Positions 23,806 to 38,156 are shown, counted from the first letter of the stretch. The stretch: DNA of 64,000 bases from Marchantia polymorpha subsp. ruderalis (GCA_037833965.1 AP031356.1:18436501-18500500); one strand, 5' to 3'. The notes: a model not told the origin generated them from the sequence alone. Made by a program: numbers and translations.

Positions 23806-26042
23806 GCAACTGCTTCGTGCAGGAGTGGAGTGGGTACGAGATGGACAAGGATTCACAATCTGCACCGAGAAGTGCCCCTTCCTACCAACCGTACCGTACC
23901 ATGCCGTACATCACGTGTACCTGGTACGGGGCGTGGCCGAGGGACTGTTGGGTGCAGATGTGAACGAAGGCAGTTTGCACGGCAGGGACCCCCCAAAAAA
24001 GGAAGAGAGTGCGAAGTGTGAGGTCGACAAATTTAGGCGCAGCTGAACAGGCTGGCCGGAGCAGCAGTGAGGAGTCGGACCCGTTCCATCTCGGTAGCGG
24101 CAGCCAGACACCAGCTTGCATGAGCTTGGAATCGGCTACAGGCACAAAAAGCTGCGAATCTTGCGATGGCCGAATGAATGGCAGCAAGTTACAGTTCGTT
24201 CGGAATCAGGTCGTGTTCCGAATCCTGACCTCATTCAGAACTGGAATGTCGGATTCTCGAGGCTTCACTTTCTTGGTACCAAGTTTGAGCAGCTGAAGAA
24301 GACCTTAGCGAGCATTTCTGTCTACATGAATGAATGTGGATCACTTTTGAAGTCTACAGGGCGTGATGGATGGATGGATGGAGGGACCTTTTGAGAGGAG
24401 GAAGAGGAATCGTGAAAATTTAGGGCTGTTAGGGATGCATCTTCATAAATAAGATGTTCTGTTGTAGCTGAGAGAATTTCTATGAGAGTGTGCAGGGAAA
24501 TAGACGCTTGATTTAGTTTGCCCTTTGGAGACGAAGAGCCATGTGATTCATCGTTTGACAAATGCCATTCTACTGCATTGAATTTAACCCAAGTTACTTC
24601 GATGGTTGGGCGAGGGCGAGAGGAGGTGCACTGGACTGATTTTACAGCTCGCATATCGGAACCAAACTTTTCAAGAACTAATGACCAGAAATCGGGGACA
24701 AGAGCACATGCGATGAACACACTTGAGAGACAAAACTAGACACAACCAGACAGAGGATGCAAAGTACTGACAAGCATTTTAAGCTAGTAACGAACTCGAT
24801 CACTACTAGTCTTGAAATAATCGACCTGCTCGTGAAGGCAAGAATCTCTTCGACCCTTCCTTTGAAAGTCCACAAGAACAAGAAGAAGATGTTAGCCATA
24901 TATCTGCTGAAATTTTTACCTATTCTATTTTAACAATCATTCACACGGCGTGCAAGCATTGTACGACCTTCACTCAGAGGTCGTACGGGCTACGAAGAAT
25001 CTTCTGCAAAGGGCATTTAATCTCACGAGTCCTATCTCAAGATCCACTAGAGGTCATATATTCTGCAATAATTACGGTATGATGTATAAACACCTTGGTT
25101 TCAGAATATACTGCAATTGTTGATTATGCCTTCTTTTTAACTGAAATTCCGAATAAAATTCGTTCCACTTCTTATTCGTGCATATTCCAGTGATCTTGAA
25201 AAAATAATTCAAGAATGTAAAGCACACATTTAATATGAAAGTGTTTTGGACCAACATAGAACATTTGAAAACTATGTGCAGACATGTGCTGCTTACAGTT
25301 TCTAATCTCCACAGTGCGTTGGAATATAAGGGGGGCATGCAGTAAATTATCCAGTTATGGACAATGCTCCTGGATGTGCTGGTGTCAACCTTCCTTCTCA
25401 CATGAAGAACTTATGACAATTCTTTGGCATCTATACTGGGAGCTGAAAATGAGGGAACCCACACACCGACAACAACGCCTTGATCTGTGGACAAGTTATC
25501 TCTCTTTGTTTGCACAGTCTTCCACGGGGAAACACGAGGTCACGCCCAAAGCTTTTGAATTAATAGAACGCCATTAGTAACAGGCTGGAGCTTTGAGCTC
25601 AATATGATTCCCGGCAGTGCTTTCTCGAAAGCTGTTTCCAAATTCGACTTCTTGCAGACTCGATCTCGAACATGCACCCGATGGATCAAGAACCTGTTGT
25701 TTGCAAAGCGTCGCTCTATCTCTAAATTAAGCACTGAAATTCTTTGGGAAGGCCAAACTTTGGTCATCAGAAACCAGTTCTCAAACAGGATATGCCTAAA
25801 GGTCCCGCAGAGGCTGGAAGAGGGGTACATCTGGGGCAGGGCTCTTGTGAGCGAGCAACGGCCAACCGTATTTACGGAATAATAGCTCAGAAGAGGAGGT
25901 GGATCTAGGAGAGGCGTCGATCAACGAAAGCAGCAGCAGCAGCAGATGTTGTGTTGCAGAGCTGAAAAGGGCAAAGATTATGCAAGTATTGTGGAGAATC
26001 CCACAGAAGCATATTTGGGCTGTGAGATGACTGCTACGGTTG

Positions 26043-26850
26043 ACCACTTCTCAAGCTCCGAGAGCCAGCAGCAAACACTGGCATAAAAATAGCAGCTCAG
26101 ATCGAAATTCCTCACGTCTGAAAACGGCCTCCAGGCTCTGAGTAGGTTGTGGGCAGGCACACCGAAATCCGTGTTCATCAGAGCACATGTTTCCGAAGCC
26201 CAGCTTCCCGAAGAGCCGCAAGTCCCACACGCTGTGCGGGCTCAGCTCCACAATTCCCTGAAATGCTACCTTCCCCAGGAGCACCAGGAGGCGCTTACAG
26301 CCAGAGAAGCGGGAATTCTGGTCATTGTGCTCCTCCTTCGGCGCTTCGGCTCTACTGACCATCTCTGGCCTCGGTATGGCATAAGGGAGCGACCCTTCTG
26401 CGAATTACGATGGCAACATCTGGAAGTTTTACTATTGTCCCGACATGGAAATTTCCAAGCTCAATAGTACTAAATTTACTGTCATGTGCGTCAGTAGAAC
26501 ATCCATTAATAGCCTGAGCCGAGACGATGCCCTTGCCCCTCTACTTCCTATAAGTTGAGTTTTTAGTTCAGTCAGGTACAAGTAGCAGGTTTAGTGCAGA
26601 CAAGGATCTCAATTCCCTCGATAAAGTTTGTCAAGATTAGGCAGCAGTCACGATATAAAAGCATTTGTGCACTAGTTTTCCTTCAGTGGCCTAGGCTCAC
26701 AGCACCATCAACTGATTCCAACATTCTTGAGCCTGTGAATTTGGCTAAGGCCTGGAGTTGCAGTAACTACTGCCAGTTTTGCAGAATCTAAAGTTCTTCC
26801 GTCGGACGAACTTCAAGACTAGTTTTTATATAACATCACATTTAGCGCAG
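26043..26850. other. Intergenic DNA upstream of the carbonic anhydrase
   Basis: Unique DNA right of the duplication breakpoint. Overlapping frames at 26051-26467 on both strands are unrecognised and probably chance. The last 300 bases presumably hold the carbonic anhydrase promoter. Confidence 0.5.
26654..26661 (+). promoter_or_regulatory. Candidate TATA box for the carbonic anhydrase gene
   Basis: TATAAAAG lies 190 bases before the ATG at 26851. The match to the TATA consensus is good, but the transcription start is unknown. Confidence 0.4.
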
Positions 26851-29079
26851 ATGGCCAATCTGCGCCTTTCCAAGTCGACCGCTCTCAGAGTGACCACATT
26901 CTATCTGCTCGCGTGGGTGGTTTTCGGAGCAGGTCAGATTTCTGCAGCCCTCAAAAGTTGCATGACTGCTCATGATGAATCTGGTGCAGCTAGGCCTCAT
27001 TAATTGATATGGACTTTTGACTTTTGGAATCGAAGTCAGAGTCGAGGATGTAAATGCAATCGTAGTTGCAGTGATCGGTGGTGACAACTGCACGTGGGAG
27101 AACCATCAGACACTTATGGTCACCAATACTTACTATGGTCACCAATACTTACTACGAACTGCTGTTACTGAGAGTATGTGGTTGCCTTTCTGCAGACTCC
27201 GATTTCAGCTACTATGGAAGAAGCGATGCCTCTGGCCCTCGGCCTGATATGTGGGGTGAGCGGCCTGAGTGGCGGACGTGCAAGGACGGTAAGGAGCAAT
27301 CGCCCATCAACATTGTCACGGCGAACTCGACTTTCGTGAGTGACTTTTACAGACTCGATACATCTTACTCTCCTGCCAACGGCACTTTTTTCATCGACAG
27401 CGCTGACATTCTTGAGGTAATATGGCACCATACCGGGAGTGTGATATTGGGCCCTTTCACGAGGATGCTCGAATTCAGTCTCACACTATGTATGTCTTCA
27501 TGCAGACGTCTAGATGAAATCACTTCAGAGCAATCTTAGTCATGACCGTAGCTTTCTGTCAATCTTAAGCTCTTGTTGAATCAAAATTATCTTTGAATCA
27601 ATATTCTGATTATCTTTGCTGTGAGGACCAATTCTGCAGGTGGAGTTGCAGGGCGGTGGAAAATTCACTATCGGTGATACGGAGTACTTCCTGCAGCAAT
27701 TCCATTACCACTCTCCGAGTGAACACACAATTGACGGAGTCAGGTAATGATTAACACATTTGCACATATTTGTTATGACTAGCAAGTAACATCATTACAC
27801 GTGAGGTTACTGCAAACGGTGCAGTTGGAGAGATCTCTTGTATTTTTACTCTCAGTTGCTAATTGCTATCGAATTCGGTTCCAAGTGTATGTCGTTCGCT
27901 GCTGTTTTCATTATGTATCTAGGCTGACGTACTTCATTCGAACGCATCAGGTTCCCATTGGAGATGCATTTGGTCCACAAATCCAACAGCGGAGATCTTG
28001 CTGTGATCGGAGTTTGCTTCTCCTTGGGTGAAGAGAATCAGTGGCTTGCTCCGGTATGGTCCCCAACCCACTAGAAGCACTGAAGATTCATAATGTAAAA
28101 TCCATGATGGTCGATCCGGAACTAGGCAATAGTCGAATAGGAATCATGAGCAGTGATTATATTTCATTGTTCAGACAGTTGGTTTGCCTAACTGTCAAAA
28201 GCTTGGAAAGATAGCGTATGCCTTCTATGCCTGTTCCTGTTGCTTCACATATAACGAACGTGATGAAAATGGTGTCTCATCCATCTGTCGTTTGCTGGCA
28301 TTTGTTGTGAATAGTTCTGGAAGAAGTTGCCTCTCTTGACCAGCAAAGATGTGGTGGTGAACTTCACCAACATCGATGTGGGCGACTCGAAATTGCACCT
28401 CGGACCCGCCTACGCTCGTTACGGAGGATCTCTCACCACCCCTCCCTGCAGCGAGAAAGTCACCTGGACAGTCATTCTCGGGGAGGTATACATATGCATG
28501 CCTTGACCCTCGTCAGTCATGATCGATATGTATCTTTTGATGCTTGTGCTGTGCTCTGGCAAAGTAGAAACGCTGAAATGAAAACGCTACTGCTAAATTG
28601 TTCAACAGTGACAAGTTAAAAACTGCTTAAAATTGAGCAGAGGAGCTCGAGTCTACTGCTTAGAATTCTCTATCGACCGATTCCAGTAACAAATTTCTTT
28701 CGCTCTTAGATCAAGAGATGAAGCAACTAACCTCTTCTGTAATGATTCTCGTTCACCTTCGTTTGCAGGTCAATACAATCTCTGAGAGGCAAATGTGGGC
28801 TTACAGCAAGATGCTTCCGGTACGTAGGCTTTGACTTGACCAGATTGATCGGATGCTTTGAGTACAAGATTAATCAATCCTCAGTGTTCATCGGAAGGCT
28901 TCGAGAGTCTTCGTGATTCGCCCATCATTTAATTCCTACCAAACAAGCGATTTACTCGTTCGGTATACTGAGCTTATCGTATGTGTGAAATCTCTGCGCA
29001 GCACTCGAATGCAAGGCCTGTTCAGAAGTTGCACGGCAGGAAAGTGAAGAATGGCGTTGGTATCTTCAAGAGACGATAA
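26851..29079 (+). CDS. Alpha-type carbonic anhydrase, secretory signal
   Basis: Seven exons in phase (26851-26932, 27196-27416, 27640-27743, 27951-28053, 28315-28485, 28769-28819, 29002-29079) give 269 aa, the usual length for plant alpha enzymes. The enzyme interconverts CO2 and bicarbonate at a zinc ion. Residues 1-27 form a hydrophobic signal peptide, so the product enters the secretory route. The catalytic domain starts with FSYYG and WGERPEW, then QSPINI. Zinc ligands are His123 and His125 in QFHYHSPSEHT and His142 in LEMHLVHK. The substrate-pocket signature is SLTTPPCSE, and the domain closes with NARPVQKLHGR. Two cysteines (WRTCKDG and TTPPCSE) are placed for the family disulfide. All residues needed for catalysis are present, so it should be active. 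The ATG at 26851 is chosen because it directly precedes the signal peptide. Confidence 0.95.
27115..27152. repeat. 19-bp tandem repeat, two copies, in carbonic anhydrase intron 1
   Basis: TATGGTCACCAATACTTAC occurs twice in a row at 27115 and 27134. It is intronic and probably neutral. Confidence 0.9.
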
Positions 29080-32000
29080 GCTGGCACCTAATAGTTGCAT
29101 TATGAGAATTCAATGGTAGCTTGGAAACAACTTTTGGTATCACAGTCTCGATTATTTAGTTAGAATCACACACAGATTTTCTGTTTTTCTTCTTGACCCA
29201 AAGTTTCACATCAGAAAGTGGGTTGGGAAATGACGGGATAGGAAATTTTTTATCCAACTTTGAACACTACGAAGGAGGGTTTGGATTGTTTAGTTAGTAG
29301 ATGGCGATAGGTCAGTTAAGTTTTCTCGTAATGTAGAATACCTCTGACCTTCGCGTAGTACGCAAGTGTTAGTGAGTGGAGGATAAATTAATTACCACTG
29401 CTCTCAAGTTGGGCAACCGATTGATTCCACTTGCTGTCTTAATTTCCATATCCGCATGTTGATTCTGGGCGAATCACAAGCGAAGAATAATACAAGAATC
29501 ACCTCTGGGAAAAATCCCTTTCATTACGTCAGAGATTCTTGTGAATGTGTGTGTCTCCGGACAATCCTCTAACTTCAGCTCTCGTGAATGTTTGGCTACC
29601 AATTGGGTATCTGAGTAAGAAGCACATTTCTGTCTCTCAGAGAATGAATGCGCACTTTCAAGATAATCAGCTAATAACTCATGTTTTATTGCTGTCCAAC
29701 ACGAATATCCAAGCCCGTTAGATCTACGTTCCTCGTATTCTGGCTCGCTAGGAATGGGAGGCCTCTAAACCCGACATCATGTAAGTGATTATTTGTGATG
29801 GATCGATCGGCCCATCTTCATGTTGTGGATGTCCTGTAAAGGATGGTAGTGGGAGCTTGTGAGTCTGAGTTTGTCAACATGTTGTTGTCTGGGACAGATG
29901 TATGATCGTTGCCATATGATAGTGTTCGCACCATTGGGTTCTTCAATCTGCAGAATGGAATGCAAGCTTGAAACTCAAGTTAAAATAAGATATTTCCTTG
30001 TGTCGCTTGGCCTTAATTTGATGCAGAGGCACTATCTAGCTACAGATGGTCCAGCTTTGAGTCTAAACCTCTCTTGAATCCTTACATATTGCCATTCTAG
30101 TTAAATTCAGCCCAATGAAAGCCTTTCTACATCAAACCGATGGCATTCTCAAGACTCCAAAGCTGTACCTTCCCAATGCTTGTGACCAAGCTCTCAAATT
30201 TGGCAATGGAAATCTCGAGATACCTCTTATCACCAGATGCGAAGAAAATCAATATCTTATCAGTAATTACTATCCCATGTTTAAGCATGAAGACTTCCTC
30301 GGCGACACTTAAGAGCGACGTCAAAGAACTGATATATCCTTCGTATAACATGACACAGATGAGCATGCCAGCCAACCTAGCACTGTATGTCAAGGTCTTG
30401 ACTCTGCATGCATTTTGATGGATACTCTTGTCGTCTATGCTTCACAAAGATATTTATGCAATACTGATTTCGCTGTATTTTATACTGTATCATGATGAAC
30501 ACTCCAATCACACGATGCAGAGCACACTTTCACTAGATATCTGCTACTCATCGTCAGTTCGTACAATTTGTCAGATCGTCGTTCTCATCTCCCAACCTTC
30601 ACTTCACAAAGTCAACAGATGAAAATATTTCATTGTCTGATGTGGGCCCTCACTCTAACGAATACTACGCCTCCCAGTTGGATCAGTTGATCGAAAATGA
30701 AGTAACTTGTTTTCAATAGGACATGTTGTGCATCTTCTTTCTTTTAAATCCCTGAGAAACAGATGCAGGGGCCACAACAAGTTGCTGTCAATATTTATTT
30801 GCCACCAGGTAATGAGAAAGTGTATCTGATGTTCATTTTTCCATGCGAAAAAGTCAAAAACTCGGACATCAGATGGTTTCGCAGATTGATGAAAGTCCCT
30901 TGGCTTAAAATTCATCGATCATCAACTCAGTCGTTACATTGGAAATTCTTCTACGTTTCTAACATCACAGCCCTTTGTTTAGTTTTTTGGCCTAGAGTTT
31001 TGGATCAGATCAGAAACTGCATCACAAATTGACAGTATATAAACATCAATGTGAGGAATTCTGACGACGAGACTACGAGATTGAGCTGCAGTGATTTCAT
31101 TGCAGGTCGTCGATTCAGATTTCTTCAACTACTGGCTCCAAGTGCTAACATCCGGCCTTCATATGCACATATCGAGACAAAAGTAACCTTGTTCCCACCT
31201 TCACAAATTGTAAGAACGATGTCAAACCAAGATCATCGAGTTGAAGATTCCCATTGATTCTGACTGAAATCTGAGGTATGATTACATCAATAATCTCGAC
31301 AGTGACCATACTTAAAGCGAATGTATGCGAAACGAATGCATTGAACCAATCACACATCCAAAAGGAATGATTGAGACGGTCGAGAAATCATCTCGATCCA
31401 AGATGTGTTCCAAGGTTCTTAAGACTTATGCATTCGTAAGTCCTCCAGGTGCTCACATTTAATGGTCGACCGTGAACACTTCTGATAGATTCGTGAGCTG
31501 GGGTCAGCGCAAGCAGCAGAAATAGGCATACAAAAGTTTATCGAGCTCTCAATTTCTTCTCACTGTTCTTATTTTAAGAGTTTATGAGTAACTATTGCAA
31601 TGGCAAAACAATTTTCATTTTGCTACATGGGTAAATACTTTCAACATGACTGTCTTTACATCAATTTGAAAATTTTATATACAAAACTCATTGTTGGATG
31701 ATATACTCAGAAGAGTTCATCATTCAGAATTTACAGAACTTATCATTTGAAATTATATCTACAGTTATTTTTCACTTGGAATATTGAAAATTTTAGAGAT
31801 AATAAAATTCCAGCCAGCGTTTACATCAACTTGAATTCGATTAAAATCTTAAATCAGTTTTCTTTACAATGTTAATGTCAACATTTAGGCTAGACACAAA
31901 AATTCCAATTAATACTCGTGACAACGTAACCCAACAAAGTACACCTAATGAACACTAAAATAACTATATATGTTCAGAAAATTAATTCGAACAAAATACT

Positions 32001-33410
32001 CCAATACTAAAACATATTCCACTCTATAGTTGATATACAAAAAAATCGATTCATTCGGAGTGCGAAAACATTCTCTTCAAAGGATCGTCTACACATCACA
32101 AGCAGATATCCCACCGACTAATCAACCTTGATGGACCTTGAGAACGATGCTAGTGACTTGTGCAAAAGAAATTGAGTCAAGGTGTGGATAACTTTGGCAC
32201 GAAATCCATCCCCGAGTGAACTCAGCCTTGAATTTGTGTAATCAGTTTGCTTGAATCACTTCACCTGTCCGGCGTTGAAATCCAGCCCTGAGATCATTTC
32301 TGTGCTATTCGAATTGACAACTTCTTGTTCTTACTTGTATTCTTGGCCTCACATATCTATCGATAGAACTGCGTGCCAAAAATTTGGGCATGAATTACAG
32401 TTGGATCTCACGTATTTATTTCTGCAGACTTGTTCACAGAGACCTGGGCAAACGCAATCCCACGCCGTGCCAAAGTGCTCCTCCAGTACCTTCGAAACTT
32501 TGTAATTCTAGCGGTGTTGTCCACGAATGTTGTCATGGGGCGATCTGAGAATCTCTTCAGCTCCAGACCTCGTTGTTTACAGCTTGTTGATCGAGATCGG
32601 CTCATCCTGCACAACAGTTACTCCGTGCATGTCTTGCAATGTGAAATGGCAAATGAGTTCTGACTATCACCCCAGTCCTCATTACATTGCCGTACTTCTC
32701 TCTTGATTAACTGTACTCTTCTCACTTCATCGTTCGAATGATATTCCGTGGGCTTCTCATAGACCCGAAGACACACTCCCATCTTGGGATTCCCAAACAC
32801 TCATCTTCAGAGCGAATCACAATGTTTTATCATCACAATCAAAGCAAAATTGAAAACTATCTTCGAAAATACTCACTGAGGTACTACAAGCATATATCCT
32901 TCCATGACCACAGATGTTCTTGTTACAGTGATTTTAACTGTGCATGCTCAAAGCTTCAAATTCTGTCGAGGAGTTCATAGACTCATTAAGAACGTCACTA
33001 GAATTTAGCAATTTCTCCTTTCTTTAAAAGAAAATAGATGTCGTGAAGGCATGTGCAGTTTTTAATCTCAGGTGGTACGTTTGGAAGTATTATCCCACAC
33101 TTGCTCTTATTTCTCCTCGAGCCTGCTCTGCTAGTGAACGTGCTCGTTGCCAATCATTCGAATGAGCGCATCGAAATTTGCGAAGTCACAGTGAGTCCGC
33201 TACACACCGCCATGTATCGGACCTGCAAACCACGTTACAGTCCATACGTGCGATTGCAGTATCATATTTTTCCACGGACTCCACGGCCTTCCGATGATGG
33301 TCACATGTGTCACCCATCGATGTTTAAAATTATGGTGGACGGACAAACTCCTATCATGAAAGTCGACTAGTTTCTCAAAGATTTTCATGTGGGAAAGTCA
33401 GCTTTAAACA
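29080..33410. other. Gene-poor AT-rich intergenic region
   Basis: Over 4 kb without a gene I can support. Frames are short on both strands, and 31500-32050 is very AT-rich. The only fragment that recalls a family is on the minus strand near 30393-30310, a hydrophobic stretch ending GYISSLTSLLSV, which resembles the third membrane segment of glutamate-receptor-like channels. Nothing around it supports such a gene. Confidence 0.5.
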
Positions 33411-33415
33411 TCAAT

Positions 33416-33567
33416 TGTTGAATGTAAGAGCTAAACTCGATATTAGATAAATGAGAAAATAATCCCTTGAATAGCAAAGGTGATAAGGATGGTCGAGAAC
33501 ATAATCTTGTGTTAGATTATACTAATCCGATCACTACACTACACTCGGCAACTAGATACTAACAACA
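33416..33567 (-). repeat. 3' LTR of the copia element
   Basis: It begins TGTTGAATG and ends AACAACA, and matches 38157-38339 apart from a length difference and scattered changes. Confidence 0.85.
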
Positions 33568-36500
33568 CCACTCTCGAGGGTACTACCAGAAAATATTGTT
33601 GGAAAATTTTAAAGGTAGACCATTGGATTCTAATATTATAAAATGACAGCTTGAATGTCAGATAACGAGAATACTCCAATAAATTTTCTATGTTTTTCAA
33701 ATTTATGACTTGGTGAGTAAGTGTGCAAGGTTTTCCTCGGTGTGAATGTACTTGAGGTCAATTTCCCCCTCTAACACTCTTTCCCTAATAAAATGGTGTT
33801 TGCTTTCGATGTGCTTGGTCTTGGCGTGGAACACACGGTTTTTGGCTAGCTTAATCGCACTTTGATTGTCGCAAAATAGTTGCAAATCTGCAATGGTCGG
33901 CGTCGCTTCATCTCTTAAGTTCTCCACTATGGTAGAACTTAAAAATTGAAATTGGAACCTTCAGAAAAGTAAGGATTCCTAATTCTTGTATTAATCTCTT
34001 GAGTTACACAGCCTCTTTGCCCCCTTCTGATAAGGTCTTGTATTCAGCTTCAGTCGTGCTATCAACAAACCGTGGGCTGTTGCTTCGATGACCAAGATAC
34101 ACCGCCGCTTGCAAGCTTAAAAATAAAAGCTCCAATGGATCGACGGGTGTTAGGACAGCTAAGGTAATCTCCATCAGTATAGCCTTGAATATGTGATTTT
34201 TCTTTCTCGCGAAGTAAGCCATAGTTCACAGTGCCATTGAGGTATTGGAACATCAAGATGTTGAACTGCATCCCAATGAGCCATTTGTGATTTATGCATA
34301 TACCAACTTAGAAGTCCAATAGCGTACGAAATATCAGGGCGAGTGTGACAAAGAAAGATATGCTTACCAACCAAGTGATAATATTTGAGCTATCAACACG
34401 TGGAGTATTTGTATATGCCTTGAGAACAAGTTCAACCGGAAGCACAATTGATTCAGTAAGGAATATGTCCGAGTTGCACTCATTGAGTAAGTCCGTGGTA
34501 TAGTTGGTTTGATGCATAAAAACTCCGCTAGTAGTGGTATGCACGATGTCCACCTCGAAGTACCAAGAGACCCTAGCTAAATCTTTCATCTTATACCGTA
34601 AGCTAAATGGAGATTTGATCTTAGCGACACGAGAAGAACTATAACCAAAAATTAGCAAGTCATCAACGTAGAGTAAAAGTACATTAATATTTCTATCTTC
34701 ACGTAAAAAGTATAGGTTAGGATCTAGCTGACTTCTGATCCATTCATTGGAACAAACTTACGTGTCAATCTCTTCATACCACTGACGAGGAGATTGTTTG
34801 AGCCCGTATAGAGACCTTTTCAGTTGGAACACCAAGTGCTCCTTTCCTGGTTCTTCAAAGCCTGGGGACTGCTACATGTAAATATGTTCTTGTAACTTTC
34901 CATTCAGAAAGGTAGTGATAAAATCCATATGGTGCAAAGTTCAACCAAGAGTCACAAATAATGCTATCATTGTTCAAAGAGTAGATCAACGGACTACATG
35001 AGCAAATGTCTCATTGTAATCCACTCCATACGTTTGCTCCAAGCCACAAGCAACAAGCCTAGCTTTCAGACGAATTCGTGTGGGGTCTAACTCTTGTTTT
35101 GCTTTGTAGATCCAACGTGAAGTTAGTGACTTTTAGCTCAACAAGTTCCCAAATGTGATGCGTAATAAGAGCGTCAAATTCCTCTTGCATTGCTTTCCAC
35201 CAGTCGGGATTAAGCTTTGCTTGTTGGAATGAAATCTGATCTATAATTGGTTGGATCGTCTTAGCAACATTGAGTTGGTGAGGTGCGGAGATGTAATAAT
35301 GGTCATAACGAGCAGGTAAACGCCGCATCCTTGAAGGGTATCGTCGTGGAAGAGTAATGTTTGAGACAGTGGAGGTTGCAGCAACATTAGACGTCGTAGG
35401 AGAAGTCGTATGCAGTGCTTGAGGTTCAGGTCCTTCTGGTTGATGAATATTTGATGGAGCCATGAAATCAGATCGATGAGAGTTATCCTGTTCTATTGGT
35501 GACAGAGTAGGAAGCACATTATCATCATAGGGAAGGTGGAAAAAATATCCACAAATGGTGTATCTGACGGAAAATCATCCGAGACAGTTTCAAATACAGT
35601 ATCATCTGCGGATACAACTATGCGCTTATTGTGCATATCCCAACATCGATAAGCTTGTGATTGCTCATCGTACTCCAACAGGAAAGCGCGAAAAGACTTC
35701 ATTTGTAATTTAGTGCGCTTTTCTATTGGGATGTGAACGTATGCCAGACTTCCAATCACACAAAGACAAGATAAGTCGAGAGGGATGTCATATAACTTTT
35801 CAAATGGAGTTGTCAAGTTCAGTACTCGAGTAGTACATTGAGTACATAGTTTGCAACTCAAATGCACTCAGTCCAGAGATGTTTGCGAAACTTTTGAGAA
35901 GTTTACAAACATTACGCAGCTTGAATCAACGTACGGGTTTTGCGCTCTGCAAATTCGTTTTGATGTGGAGTTCAAGCAGTGGTCAGTTGGCGTTGTATGC
36001 CTTTATTAAGACAGTTTTTGTTAGAGGACTGAGGTAAATATTCTACTCCTCTGTTCGAACGCAGGCTTGAGACTTTGAAGTCCCAATCACTCTAAGTGAT
36101 GGCAGCTACTTTATATGGAAACACATTTTCGACTAAAGTGACAAACTATTTGTAGCAATCAAAAGTAACAATCTTAACTCGAAGGAAGTAGGTACATGTA
36201 TACCGTGAATAATCATTGATAAAGTTAAGCATATTCTTAAACTCTATTCCTGCTACAACTAGACCACAGATGTCAGTATGAATAAGCTTGAGAGGACGGT
36301 ATGAATAAGCTTGAGAGGACGAGTACTTCGTTGTGCAGGCTTCTTACTCTTGTGAACGCGGTGCTGCTTGGACAAAACACAAGTGATGCACTTATGTTCA
36401 CAGCTTGATGGTAAGTAAGGCAAACCTTTTACAAGACGTTTGGACGACATGTGGTGTGTCGTCTGGAAATTCAAGTGACAAAGTCGATAATGTCAAAGGG

Positions 36501-38156
36501 TTATTGTGTTGATGAGCGGTATAGTTGCAAGAGTTGGATTGTCTTCAGTAATCCTAACAAATATCAGAATAGTCCGAAGGCCTGACCCGTCGTGGAACTG
36601 CATTAACCTTTATAAGTAGTTGTTTGGACTGTTCAGATAACTGAGGATGAAAAAGCTTAACTTTATACAATCTACTCTTGTGATACCTATTTGAGTATAA
36701 AAATATACTAGTTGGATTTTTTTCATCTAAAAGAAAACATGAATAAGATGTAAAAAGTGCATAATGTGCTGAATCAGTCAAGCCGTCTACTTACAGTAGA
36801 TTTTTGTTAACCAGGAACATACAAAACGTGTTTGACGGATTTACTACAGTTAATACACAAAGTGCCTTTCCCGGCTATAGAAAGACGAGCCCCACTCGCA
36901 ATAGACACTCCTACTGATGAAGATCCTGCTTGAAATGATGACATGAGAGAACGATCTCCATCATGGCTACTTGCACCCAAATCCAATAGTTACTATCAAC
37001 TGGTAGTCTGGTAGTTAGAGATAGTTACTTCAACTATCAACTATTGGTAGTTACTTCAACTATTGGAGAGGTGTCACATGTAAAATTTGCTTCTACGTCT
37101 TGAGATTCTTCAAAAACTTCTGGAGTTTCGAGATGGATCATGGTATCCCATTCTTCCACCATGTGGACCTGATCACAATTGCTGCGATAAGGTTGGATGC
37201 GCAAATTTGCAATTGTGCAATGGACTCGTCTAATTCTCGTAAGTGACAATCAGCGACAAGATGCTTAGCCTTGCTACATTAGTCACAGCATGCTCAACGT
37301 GGCATATTCCACTCTGCCCTTGGCGTTGAGCTAACATGAGAATGAGTTGATCGAGAAAAATGATTTGAGCGGGTACGGAAGTTATGACGTCTGGTAGCAG
37401 AGAAGTTAGCCTCTTCGTCTCATTGTGTCTTCCCCTTAGTGAAGTTGCATGGAATGGAGACGTTAGACGAGATCCTGAAATGACCAAGGAGGTTGGCGCT
37501 CCATTTCACCCAAAGAATTATGCACAAAAGGGCCATAGCTAGCAGGCAGTCCTTTTAGCGTGTGATGTATGAGGTCAGTGCCCGATACTCTATGACCGAT
37601 GTTGCGAGTTGGATAGTGATAGAGTCTACTTGTTGGAGTTACTTCTCAAGAGAAGCACCATATGCAAGCTGGAGCGAAGACAACGAGTGAGAGAGAATGA
37701 GCCTTCTGCGTGTGTTTTGTGATTCATATCGCTGACGAAGATGTGTACAAAGCTCTGCATGAGTGTCTTCAAAATCTGAAATAGATGGTAGAATATCCAA
37801 ATGTACATTGGCCTGAATCAAAGATATGGCTTTGATACGACGCTTGCGGATGTCTTGCTGACGAGCTCCATTGAGATTGTGAAGTAGAGTCGGTTGGTGT
37901 ATGATCTCATCCCAACGATCCTTGGTGCGAAGGATTGTTTTGAGTCGGATGTACTAACTGAGATAGTTCTCGCGCCTGGAAATCTTCATATACTTGGAAA
38001 AGTTCAAAACTTTGTCCATTGCTAGCTAAGTTACTATAACAACAAGTTCTCTTTTAACATAAAGACATTTGCTTATTCAAAGGAACAAGGCTGGCAAATA
38101 TCTAATCTTCAGTCGTTAGCAAAAGAAGAAGAATGAAGTATTTCGCTCTAATACCA

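Larger units (their letters stand above)
16288..26042. repeat. Right unit of the large direct duplication
   Basis: Partner of 1-8340, and it breaks off at 26042, directly after a shared GCTACGGTTGA. It is longer than the left unit mainly because 19996-21984 replaces 3624-4237. Upstream of the P5B start (18381-26042) no gene is recognisable. A minus-strand open frame at 24720-24322 is 132 codons long but is not preserved in the left unit, which argues against coding. Confidence 0.9.

Noticed and set aside
24322-24720. 132-codon minus-strand frame upstream of the right P5B gene
   Set aside because: It is not preserved in the left unit despite otherwise high similarity, and no family is recognised.
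33053-33388. Frames of 105 and 62 codons on opposite strands near the copia boundary
   Set aside because: No recognisable motif, and the two strands are equally open, as in chance frames.
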